Shown: one piece after another, positions 1-8,183 of the stretch | How the letters are laid out: the number at the start of each line of letters is the position of its first letter | Numbering within the stretch: position 1 is the first letter of the stretch | DNA from: Bacteroidales bacterium | GTDB lineage: Bacteria > Bacteroidota > Bacteroidia > Bacteroidales > UBA12077 | Length of the DNA stretch: 64,000 nucleotides | Reading direction: 5' to 3' | Assembly (NCBI GenBank): GCA_028282785.1 | Contig: JANQHE010000029.1 | Coordinates: 1 to 64,000, forward strand | Notes under the pieces: generated by a model | Told to the model about the DNA's origin: nothing | Seen by the model: only the letters and a program-made list of their open reading frames with translations | The model's database searches: none | Position numbers and translations under genes: made by a program

Positions 1-165
1 AAAAAGTCTAGTTTTACATCTATATCTGAAAATCAGGATTTGCCCCTTCCCTAAAGGGAGTCCTGATTTTCAACATTTTCACCCCTGTCTGACGACAAGG
101 CAGGCTTTAGGGTTTGGGGCAGAAAGATGATGAAAATCACATATGCTTACTTTTTGGACACCCTC
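1..165. repeat. Inverted-repeat-bounded intergenic cassette, copy 1 (left end cut by the window)
   Basis: The right arm ACTTTTTGGACACCC lies at 149-163 and the window opens with AAAAAGT, the inner part of the matching left arm. The same arms bound two other intergenic stretches (15668-15736, 22146-22314). Inside is a perfect 12-bp inverted repeat (TGAAAATCAGGA at 27-38, its complement at 61-72) and a 21-bp palindromic element (84-104). The right arm is followed by TCTTTTTT, so the structure could also end transcription. Confidence 0.6.
84..104. repeat. 21-bp palindromic element, intergenic copy
   Basis: Arms CCTGTC and a near-complementary GGCAGG. Read on the minus strand it matches 19 of 21 bases of the element at 31256-31276 inside a histidine kinase gene. 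Same family as 25963-25983. Confidence 0.65.
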
Positions 166-184
166 TTTTTTACTTGTGCAGAAC

Positions 185-200
185 TGAACAAAACTGTTCA
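185..200. promoter_or_regulatory. Perfect dyad TGAACA-N4-TGTTCA upstream of a permease gene
   Basis: A 6-bp perfect inverted repeat about 115-130 bp before the permease start, the distance expected of an activator site. Its half-site TGAAC is shared with the dyad at 49431-49445 beside the third kinase/activator module. A protein binding it is inferred only. Confidence 0.35.
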
Positions 201-313
201 TAATCGAACACTAAAATTGTGTATGAAATATAGATAAGTGGTTTTGTGTTAAATATTTATGGTCTTTGGAATATGATTTGAGCAAATTCTAAAAACTATA
301 AAATAACTGCAAA

Positions 314-2725
314 ATGTTCAAGCATAACCTTATAATTGCCTTAAGGAATGTCCTTAAGTACTGGAATTATTCTATAATAAATATTGGTGGATTAGCAATT
401 GGATTAGCCAGTTTTATTTTTATAGTTTTATTTATTGATGATGAGCTGAAATACGATAAATTTCATGAAAATGCCGATAATATCTATAGGGTTAATCGTT
501 TGTACAATAGTAATGATGTGGATGAGAATGCAGCTACTGTATCTTTTCCTTGCGGCCCCACACTTGTAATGGATTATCCAAATATTGTTAAAACCCAGGT
601 AAGGTTTTTCAATAATCTGCAAAATCAATGGTTTTTTGATTATGAACGAGGCGATGGGGAAATAATTCGTTTTAATGAACCCTATTTTCTATTGGCAGAT
701 TCAACTGTATTTGATATTTTCACCTTTCCATTTGTTGAAGGCGAACCCGAAACTGCATTAGATAATCCGGGAACTATTGTTGTAACCAAATCAACAGCAA
801 AAAGATATTTCGGAGATGAACCGGCAATTGGAAAAGTACTTAGAGTAGAGGAGGGATTAGATTTTGAGGTAACAGGAGTAATTGAAGATTTACCTAGCCA
901 ATCACATATTAAAATTGATATTCTTGGATCATTAAATACTTTTCGCCAGTTTGGTGATGGACAACTTCCAAAATCCTGGATTTGGAATCCATGCTGGACA
1001 TATATATTATTGCATGAAGGCACTGATCCTGATTTGTTAAATAAAAGATTTCCTGAATTTTACGAAAACCATTATAATGACCTTAAAGATGCTGATGTAA
1101 CATTGTATTTACAGGCACTTACTGATATTCATTTAAAATCTCATCATGTTTATGAAATGAGACCGAATAGTAATATTGTATATGTCTATATACTATCAAT
1201 TGTTGCAGCAATTATACTGATTTTGGCTTGTATTAATTTTATGAATTTAGCAACAGCTAGTTCAGCAGGCAGAGCAAAAGAGATTGGAATAAAGAAAGTG
1301 TTTGGAAGTCAGAGAAAAAATTTAGTATTACAATTTCTTGGTGAAGCAGTTGTGCAGAGTTTTTTTGCAATGTTAATAGCTATCATTATGGTAGAACTTT
1401 TACTCCCGGGATACAACAATTTTACAGGTAAAAATATTACATCTTCTTTTTTAGTTGAGATGAAAATACTAGCTTTTATTGTTGGGGTATCTTTCGTAGT
1501 AGGTTTGTTATCCGGAATTTATCCTGCATTTATTTTATCAGCATTTAAACCTTTAAAAGTTTTAAAAGGAGTCTTAAAAAATGGAGCAAAATCCGGAACA
1601 GCGCGTAAAGTACTTGTTATTGTGCAATTCTCAATTTCAATTAGTTTAATTATCGGAAGTTTAATAGTTTTTGCTCAGTTAAAGTTTTTGAGAAATGCAG
1701 AGCTAGGTTTTAAAAAGGACCACATAATAAATATTGAACGAGTAGGAGATTTATTTAATAATTATGAAGCATTTCGCCAACAATTGCTAAGTCATAAAAA
1801 TATTGAATATGTTACCGGTGCTGAAGATTACTTAGGCATTAATCATAACACTCGCGATTATGAGGTAGAAGGATTAACTCCGGGACAACGATTTTATATT
1901 CCTACATTTCTGGTAGATTGGGATTTTATAGAAACTTTTGATATTGAAGTGGTTGAAGGTAGAGCTTTTTCCAGGGATTTTCCAAGTGATACAATAAATG
2001 CTGTAATGATTAATGAAACCATGGTAAAAGATATGGGATGGACCAATGAAGAAGCTATTGGAAAGAGAATTGTTTCACGAGATGGTGATGAAAGGGTTAT
2101 TGGGGTATATAAGGATTTTAACGCTATGTCATTACACCGTCCCGTAAATAAATTTATCCTGGATATGTTCCGTAAGCCGGAAATTTTTGCCAGAGTTATT
2201 TCCATTCGATTTTGCTCTAATAATTATCATGAAGTAATTAAACACATTGAGAAAACCTGGTGCGAATTTGTTCCAACACGTCCTTTTGAGTATCAATTTT
2301 TTGATCAGCAATTAGAAAATTTATATAAGGATGAATTAAGATTTGGAAGATTCTCAGTAATGCTAACAATTTTGGCCATAATGATAGCAAGTATGGGATT
2401 AATCGGTTTAACTTCATTTTTAGCGGAACAACGAACGAAAGAAATAGGTATACGTAGAGCTTTAGGTTCTTCTACAAGATCAATTATAGGGTTAATGGCA
2501 AAAGAATTTTTGTGGTTATTACTTGTTGCAAATGCTATTTCATGGCCTATTACTTTTTATGCAACAACAAATTGGCTTGAGAGTTATTCCCGGCATATCT
2601 CAACCAATTGGGGGATTTACATTTTATCAGGCATTTTAACTTTAATAATTGCAATGGCAATAATTACTATAAGAGCTTATAAAACCGCTATGCAAAATCC
2701 TGCTCAAACGCTAAGGTATGAATGA
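314..2725 (+). CDS. MacB/FtsX-type ABC transporter permease (orphan)
   Basis: 803 residues with the duplicated MacB layout: one N-terminal membrane helix (about 18-42), a large extracytoplasmic MacB_PCD-type domain, an FtsX core of three helices (about 285-410), a fifth helix (about 430-455), a second extracytoplasmic domain (to about 680), and a final FtsX core with the conserved RTKEIGIRRALG loop. It ends in NPAQTLRYE, a tail shared by all six such permeases here. Family members couple a cytoplasmic ATPase to conformational work on envelope substrates. No ATPase or membrane-fusion gene is adjacent, so substrate and partner are unknown. Unlike the other five it has no two-component genes next to it. 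Confidence 0.9.
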   Translation: MFKHNLIIALRNVLKYWNYSIINIGGLAIGLASFIFIVLFIDDELKYDKFHENADNIYRVNRLYNSNDVDENAATVSFPCGPTLVMDYPNIVKTQVRFFNNLQNQWFFDYERGDGEIIRFNEPYFLLADSTVFDIFTFPFVEGEPETALDNPGTIVVTKSTAKRYFGDEPAIGKVLRVEEGLDFEVTGVIEDLPSQSHIKIDILGSLNTFRQFGDGQLPKSWIWNPCWTYILLHEGTDPDLLNKRFPEFYENHYNDLKDADVTLYLQALTDIHLKSHHVYEMRPNSNIVYVYILSIVAAIILILACINFMNLATASSAGRAKEIGIKKVFGSQRKNLVLQFLGEAVVQSFFAMLIAIIMVELLLPGYNNFTGKNITSSFLVEMKILAFIVGVSFVVGLLSGIYPAFILSAFKPLKVLKGVLKNGAKSGTARKVLVIVQFSISISLIIGSLIVFAQLKFLRNAELGFKKDHIINIERVGDLFNNYEAFRQQLLSHKNIEYVTGAEDYLGINHNTRDYEVEGLTPGQRFYIPTFLVDWDFIETFDIEVVEGRAFSRDFPSDTINAVMINETMVKDMGWTNEEAIGKRIVSRDGDERVIGVYKDFNAMSLHRPVNKFILDMFRKPEIFARVISIRFCSNNYHEVIKHIEKTWCEFVPTRPFEYQFFDQQLENLYKDELRFGRFSVMLTILAIMIASMGLIGLTSFLAEQRTKEIGIRRALGSSTRSIIGLMAKEFLWLLLVANAISWPITFYATTNWLESYSRHISTNWGIYILSGILTLIIAMAIITIRAYKTAMQNPAQTLRYE

Positions 2726-2990
2726 TATTATCGTAATAATGCATTTGTTTATAATTAATTTATAATAAATTTGTTAACAACTAAATTATTAACCAAAATT
2801 AATTTCAAATGTTATTGATTATTGTTTTTATTGCGCTTATAAGTTTTATAACTGCTTTAATAAATAGAGCTTTTTAGTAAAAGCATAAAATATTTTAGAG
2901 AAATTATCTTTTTTTGTTAACAAGGATTTGAAGACAGTTTTAATTTTTTTCCAAATATCTTATTTTTAAGATCACAATAAGCATAAAGAG

Positions 2991-3923
2991 ATGATTCCAA
3001 AAAACCGTTACCAGAAAGAATACATTTATCGTATAAATAAGGTTATTGATTACATTGAGGCAAATCTCGATAAATCTTTAAATTTAAATGTATTAGCCGA
3101 AATAGCTAATTTCTCTCCTTATCATTTTCATAGAATATTTAGTGCATTTACAGGCGAAACATTAAATAATTTTATTAGTAGGGTACGAACAGAAAAAGCT
3201 GCAAGTTTGTTATTAAACGATCCGGAAACTCCCATAAGCGAAATAGCATATTATTGTGGATATACCAGTAATTCGGTTTTTAGCAGGGTATTTAAAAATC
3301 GATTTAAGATCAGCGCAAGTGAGTATAGGGAAAAAATGCTAAATGAACTTAGCAAGATTGGTCAATCAGATAGCAAGATTCATAAGATGAGTGGTTCTTC
3401 CAATGATTACATTCGTTTTGTATTATTAACAGATAAATGGAAGAATCTTATGAAAACAAACATTGAAATTAAAGAAATGCCTGGGTTAGATTTAATTTAT
3501 TGCAGGCATGTTGGGCAGTACGATCAAATTGGCAAAGCATATGAAAAATTATTTAAATGGGCCGGGCCAAGAGGGTTGTTAAATTTTCCGGAAACTAAAA
3601 CCGCAACTGTATATCATGATGACCCTAAGGTTACAGATATTGAAAACATACGCCAAAGTGCCTGTATTACAGTTGATAAGCATGTAAGGCCCGAGGGAGA
3701 ATTTGGAAAGTTACAATTACAAGCAAGTAAATGTGCAGTTGGTCGTTTTGAAATTGATGTAACTGAATTTGGAGAAGCTTGGAATGCTATGTGTATTTGG
3801 GTCTCGGAAAGTGGTTATCAACCGGATGATAAAAACCCATACGAATTGTATTATAAAGATCCTGAACATCATCCCGAAAATAAATTTGAACTGGATATAT
3901 GTATTCCGGTGAAACCTCTGTAA
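2991..3923 (+). CDS. AraC-family regulator with C-terminal GyrI-like effector domain
   Basis: 310 residues. The N-terminal ~115 residues form the double helix-turn-helix of AraC/XylS proteins (first helix pair around LAEIANFSPYHFHRIF, second around ISEIAYYCGYTSNSVFSRVF). Residues ~155-310 resemble the GyrI/SbmC-like small-molecule-binding fold (IKEMPGLDLIYCRHVGQY start, long C-terminal sheet). DNA-binding at the N terminus followed by GyrI is the Rob/BltR-like arrangement used to sense amphipathic compounds. Monocistronic, followed by a strong terminator. Targets cannot be inferred; neither neighbour is an obvious efflux gene, although the upstream permease could be one. Confidence 0.88.
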   Translation: MIPKNRYQKEYIYRINKVIDYIEANLDKSLNLNVLAEIANFSPYHFHRIFSAFTGETLNNFISRVRTEKAASLLLNDPETPISEIAYYCGYTSNSVFSRVFKNRFKISASEYREKMLNELSKIGQSDSKIHKMSGSSNDYIRFVLLTDKWKNLMKTNIEIKEMPGLDLIYCRHVGQYDQIGKAYEKLFKWAGPRGLLNFPETKTATVYHDDPKVTDIENIRQSACITVDKHVRPEGEFGKLQLQASKCAVGRFEIDVTEFGEAWNAMCIWVSESGYQPDDKNPYELYYKDPEHHPENKFELDICIPVKPL

Positions 3924-3928
3924 AAATA

Positions 3929-3960
3929 AAAGACCGAAGGTTAACCTTCGGTCTTTTTTT
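3929..3960 (+). terminator. Rho-independent terminator after the AraC-GyrI gene
   Basis: AAGACCGAAGG, loop TTAA, CCTTCGGTCTT, then a T-run: an 11-bp perfect stem directly downstream of the stop codon. Confidence 0.9.
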
Positions 3961-3966
3961 AATAAT

Positions 3967-4032
3967 TACTGCCCCGGACTAGTGAAATAGAGTAATTGAA
4001 AAATGACTTGTATAAATCAAACCAGGGCAGTA
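3967..4032. repeat. Intergenic element bounded by TACTGCCC / GGGCAGTA arms
   Basis: TTACTGCCCCGG on the left and CCAGGGCAGTA on the right form an inverted repeat around about 45 bp of unrelated sequence. No coding potential. The rest of the 350-bp gap up to the next gene is AT-rich and shows only a promoter-like box. Confidence 0.4.
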
Positions 4033-4206
4033 GCGCTTAAACAACTGAATAAGTTATCTTTTGATTGAGAATTCAAAAATACATACCATAAACTATACCT
4101 TGATATCAGACGTTTACTACTTAATTAAGTTACATTTAGCCATATTACAAAAACCAATTATTTAATACTATTATGTTAAAAACGTATATTTTTAATTTTT
4201 ATATGA

Positions 4207-4214
4207 TAACTTTG
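4207..4214 (+). promoter_or_regulatory. Bacteroidota-type -7 box (TAACTTTG)
   Basis: Matches TAnnTTTG and lies 58 bp before the lipoprotein ATG. No convincing TTTG -33 box at the usual spacing, so only moderate support. Confidence 0.4.
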
Positions 4215-4271
4215 TTTACTTGTTGATTCTGATAAATAAAAGTGATATGTTTACAGGTTAAATTCATTAAT

Positions 4272-4754
4272 ATGAAAAACACTCTATACCTATTCGTATT
4301 TTTTTTGGTTTTATTTTCTGGTTGTAAATCCTCTCAAGAAATATCTGAACAAAAAGATCAACAATCTGGTAAGGATTTATTAGATATTGTTGTAGTTAAT
4401 AATGAAATAATTAATTTTCAACTGATAAACAATTCTTCTCGACCAATAAAAATACAAATGCCGGAGAAATTATATATCGAAAAATTTAATAATGGGAATT
4501 GGAATAAACTTAGAATACTTCCTTGTCCTTGTGATGCTCCTTGTGCAAGAATGGAAGAACAAATTGAAATACCAGCTACTGAAAAACATGTGTTGAGTTG
4601 GGATAAAAATGAAAGTTGGTGTGGTAGTAGAAATGAAAAAGGAATTCGGGAGACATTGATAAAAAAAGTAGAATCTGGAAGGTATCGAATCAGGATTAAT
4701 TTTAAAAATGAAGGAGAAAAAACTAGCGTTTTATATAAAGAGTTTCAAATTTAA
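4272..4754 (+). CDS. Small secreted lipoprotein, unknown function
   Basis: 160 residues from the ATG that begins a lipoprotein signal (MKNTLYLFVFFLVLFSGCKS, Cys at 19). An upstream in-frame GTG at 4242 would add ten residues before the signal and is unlikely. The mature part looks like a single small beta domain with a Cys cluster PCPCDAPCARM and a further Cys at ESWCGS, suggesting disulfides or metal binding. No family recognised with confidence. It stops 2 bp before the next gene and is probably co-transcribed with that secreted propeller protein. Confidence 0.75.
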   Translation: MKNTLYLFVFFLVLFSGCKSSQEISEQKDQQSGKDLLDIVVVNNEIINFQLINNSSRPIKIQMPEKLYIEKFNNGNWNKLRILPCPCDAPCARMEEQIEIPATEKHVLSWDKNESWCGSRNEKGIRETLIKKVESGRYRIRINFKNEGEKTSVLYKEFQI

Positions 4755-4765
4755 TAATGGGTAAT

Positions 4766-7700
4766 ATGAAAAAATTAACAGTTCTAATTTTATTAACACT
4801 TATATCAGGTTTTGTTTTTTCGCAACCTGGTAATAAAAATCTTTATGTTTCGGAAGAAGGAAAAAATAAAAATAATTTCTTCGAAATTCAAAAAGAATTC
4901 AATAGATATTGGGATGATTTTAATCTTGATAAAGGTTATTATTATAAAGATGGTAAAAAATACAAAGCCGCAGGTTGGAAACAATTTAAGCGTTGGGAGT
5001 GGTATTGGGAAACAAGAGTTGATAGAAAAACAGGAGAGTTTCCTCAAGTGAATATTTTTAAAGTAAATAAAGAATTTAAATCTAAATTAAAAACTAAAAC
5101 CGATCAGTCTAATTGGCAAAATATGGGGCCTAATAGTTCCTTGGGTGGATACGCCGGTATAGGGAGAATAAATTGTATTGCATTTCATCCATCGGATAAT
5201 AATACGTTTTGGATTGGAGCACCTTCCGGTGGGTTATGGAAGACAACTGATGGCGGTAATAACTGGGAAGTATTAACAGATACACTTCCTGTAATTGGTG
5301 TTAGTGAAATAATTGTCCCAAATGATTATGAAATCAGTAAAACAATTTATATAGCTACGGGAGACAGAGATGGAGGAGATAACTATTCAATTGGAGTATT
5401 AAAGACTACAGATGATGGTGAAACCTGGGTAGAGACAGGTTTAAGTTTTAATGTTTCCAGTAGATATAGAATTACCAGAATGCTTATCCATCCAACACAA
5501 CAAAATATAATGTATGTTGCTACAAATGGAGGGATTTTTAAAACAATTGATAGTGGTGATACTTGGACCAGTATACAAAGTGGTTTGTTTTTTGATTTAG
5601 AGTTTAAGTACGGTTCTGAAGATAATGTTTTATATGCTGCTACTTACGCATATTACGGTACACCTGAAATTTATAAAACTACCGATGCTGGTAATAATTG
5701 GAACGTAATGCATACTTTTCCTTCTTCTGCTGTGAGAGTCGAGCTAGATCCGGCACAATCCGGTCCGGAATATGTTTATGCTTTAGTTTGTACTCAAGCA
5801 GGAGGATTAGAAGGAATTTATAAATCTAACGATAGCGGAGATAGTTTTTCTAAAGTGTATGATGGAACAATTTCAGGCAATAATCTGTTAAATTGGCACC
5901 AAAGTGAAGGAGATACGCACACCGGAGGTCAGGGTTCTTATGATTTAACATTATCAGTTTCTCCAACCGATACCAATCATTTATTTTTAGGTGGAATAAA
6001 TACTTGGGAATCTGAAGATGGAGGTGAAACCTGGGAACTAAATAATCATTGGTATGGTGGTTTTGGTGCCACAGAAGTTCATGCAGATAAACACTATATG
6101 GAATATCAAAGCCCATCGGTATTTTTTGAGGCTAATGATGGAGGTATTTATAAAACAACTGATGGAGGTAATACCTGGACTGATTTAACAGATGGCTTAG
6201 TAATAAGTCAAATGTATAAACTGGGTGTTTCTCAAACTAATAAGGATGAGGTGATAACAGGATTGCAAGATAACGGTAGCAAACTAACATATTCCGGAAG
6301 TTGGAAAGATGTTAAAGGTGGTGATGGAATGGAATGTATCATTGATTATGAGGATGTAAATATTCAGTATGCTACTTACGTATATGGTCAAATCGACAGA
6401 ACTATGGATCATTGGGCAGGATGGTGGACCGTGGTTGATATTACGGATACTTCAAGGCTAGAGGGCGGTCCCAATGGAGCTTGGGTAACACCATATTTAA
6501 TTGATCCCTTTGATAATGAAACATTGTACTTAGGTTATGAGGATGTGTGGAAAACTACCAACAGAGGAGATTCATGGTCAAAAATATCCAACCTGGAATT
6601 AACTAACAAAATTAGATCAATGGCCATAGCGCCTTCTGATAATAATACACTTTATATTACTGATTTCGATAATTTTTATAAAACCACAGATGGAGGTAAT
6701 ACCTGGACTGATTTGACATCAAACTTACCATCCACATCAAATGCCATTACATATATTTCTGTTGATGCATTTGATTCAAAACATCTTTGGATTACATATG
6801 GCGGATATGACGGTGTTAAAGCTTTTGAATCAACCGACGGAGGACTTAACTGGATAAATATCTCCAGTGGATTACCAAGTGTACCTGCCAACACAATTAT
6901 AGAAAACAAATTTGCCTCAACACAGCAATTATACGCCGGTACAGATATAGGAGTTTTTGTTAAAGAGGGAGATACAGATTGGACTTTGTTTAGTAGTAAT
7001 TTACCATCGGTTATTGTTACTGAATTAGAAATTTATTATGATGAATCAACTCCTTCAAATAGTATGCTTTATGCAAGTACTTACGGAAGGGGGCTGTGGA
7101 AATCCGATTTGGCTTCATTTGAAATTGAAGATATTTATCTCCACGCGGTTCAGAGTCCGGTTTATGTTTCGAACGATAGCTCTGCAATTGTGGAAATATC
7201 TTTTAATGTTTATGATTCATTTAGTTCAAATACTTTTACAGCTTATTTATCTAACGAATCCGGCGATTTTACAAATGAAATATCTATTGGTGAGTTAGAA
7301 TCGGATGTTGCGGGAACTATTAATGGAATAATACCAGCAGCAACCCCAACAGGCAGCGGTTATAAAATCAGGATCAAGTCTTCTAATCCGGTAAATGAAA
7401 GCAGCGTAAGTAATTTGTTAAATATTATTCTTGACAATGAAGCTCCAACAGTAGAAATAAGTTCAAGTGAAAGTGGGACAACGTCTTCAGATCCGCTTCC
7501 TGTAACAATTACATTCAATGAAGTTGTTAATGATTTTGAGCAATCTGAAATTGTTGTTAATAATGGTACGATTTCATCATTCCAAAATGTAAACTCTTCA
7601 GAATACGCTATTGAAATCTCTCCTTCTGCTTCCGGAGTTGTAACAGTAGACGTTCCTGCCGGAGTTGCAAAAGATATAGTGGGCCATGAAAATACTGCAG

Positions 7701-7987
7701 CAACACAATGGACAATTGAATATTATCCAACTAATATTGAATTATTGGAAAAATATGGGATAAAAATTTATCCAAACCCTTCTAATGGTAAATTTAATAT
7801 GGAGCTTGAACAAGCTAATAATATAAACATTTCGGTTGTTGATATGTCGGGAAGAATTGTCTATAATAAAGATCTTGTTAATGAATCTTTTATGGAAATG
7901 GATTTAAGCGATTTTAATAAAGGGATTTATATTCTTAAGTTAAATATAGATAATCAAGAAGTTACAAGTAAGATCATCATTCATTAG
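4766..7987 (+). CDS. Secreted Asp-box (BNR/sortilin-like) beta-propeller protein with T9SS type A sorting domain
   Basis: About 1073 residues from the second ATG, which starts a Sec signal (MKKLTVLILLTLISGFVFSQ); an ATG 9 bp earlier is also possible. Residues ~150-790 carry about ten Asp-box repeats (KTTDGGNNW, KTTDDGETW, KTTDGGNTW), as in sialidase-like and VPS10/sortilin propellers. Then come a linker domain and an Ig-like domain (~895-985, beginning DNEAPTVEIS). The last ~70 residues are a T9SS type A domain (KIYPNPSNGKFNME ... GIYILKL). Exported by type IX secretion to the cell surface or medium. No sialidase catalytic residues are apparent, so a binding or structural role is as likely as hydrolysis. 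Confidence 0.9.
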   Translation: MKKLTVLILLTLISGFVFSQPGNKNLYVSEEGKNKNNFFEIQKEFNRYWDDFNLDKGYYYKDGKKYKAAGWKQFKRWEWYWETRVDRKTGEFPQVNIFKVNKEFKSKLKTKTDQSNWQNMGPNSSLGGYAGIGRINCIAFHPSDNNTFWIGAPSGGLWKTTDGGNNWEVLTDTLPVIGVSEIIVPNDYEISKTIYIATGDRDGGDNYSIGVLKTTDDGETWVETGLSFNVSSRYRITRMLIHPTQQNIMYVATNGGIFKTIDSGDTWTSIQSGLFFDLEFKYGSEDNVLYAATYAYYGTPEIYKTTDAGNNWNVMHTFPSSAVRVELDPAQSGPEYVYALVCTQAGGLEGIYKSNDSGDSFSKVYDGTISGNNLLNWHQSEGDTHTGGQGSYDLTLSVSPTDTNHLFLGGINTWESEDGGETWELNNHWYGGFGATEVHADKHYMEYQSPSVFFEANDGGIYKTTDGGNTWTDLTDGLVISQMYKLGVSQTNKDEVITGLQDNGSKLTYSGSWKDVKGGDGMECIIDYEDVNIQYATYVYGQIDRTMDHWAGWWTVVDITDTSRLEGGPNGAWVTPYLIDPFDNETLYLGYEDVWKTTNRGDSWSKISNLELTNKIRSMAIAPSDNNTLYITDFDNFYKTTDGGNTWTDLTSNLPSTSNAITYISVDAFDSKHLWITYGGYDGVKAFESTDGGLNWINISSGLPSVPANTIIENKFASTQQLYAGTDIGVFVKEGDTDWTLFSSNLPSVIVTELEIYYDESTPSNSMLYASTYGRGLWKSDLASFEIEDIYLHAVQSPVYVSNDSSAIVEISFNVYDSFSSNTFTAYLSNESGDFTNEISIGELESDVAGTINGIIPAATPTGSGYKIRIKSSNPVNESSVSNLLNIILDNEAPTVEISSSESGTTSSDPLPVTITFNEVVNDFEQSEIVVNNGTISSFQNVNSSEYAIEISPSASGVVTVDVPAGVAKDIVGHENTAATQWTIEYYPTNIELLEKYGIKIYPNPSNGKFNMELEQANNINISVVDMSGRIVYNKDLVNESFMEMDLSDFNKGIYILKLNIDNQEVTSKIIIH

Positions 7988-8008
7988 AGTGAATCATTAT
8001 AAAGAAAA

Positions 8009-8036
8009 GGCCTTCAGTTTCCTGAAGGTCTTTTTT
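8009..8036 (+). terminator. Rho-independent terminator after the Asp-box protein
   Basis: GGCCTTCAG, loop TTTC, CTGAAGGTC, then six T. Lies 20 bp after the stop codon. Confidence 0.9.
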
Positions 8037-8183
8037 ATTCTTAACAATTTGTTAAAATTAACATTACCCATTAGAAAATGATTTAAATTTGCAGCTCATT
8101 ATCAGAGTGAAAAATATTAGCTAAAGGTTAAGCAAAAGACGCTTATAATTGTTATTTAGGTGTTAGATTAAAAGAAGGTCGAA

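Noticed and set aside
2809-2877. 22-residue hydrophobic reading frame after the first permease
   Set aside because: No ribosome-binding site, no similarity I recognise, and such peptides arise often in AT-rich DNA.
4805-5051. Reading frames on both strands inside the Asp-box protein gene
   Set aside because: Shadows of the real coding frame; composition follows its codons and no start context is seen.
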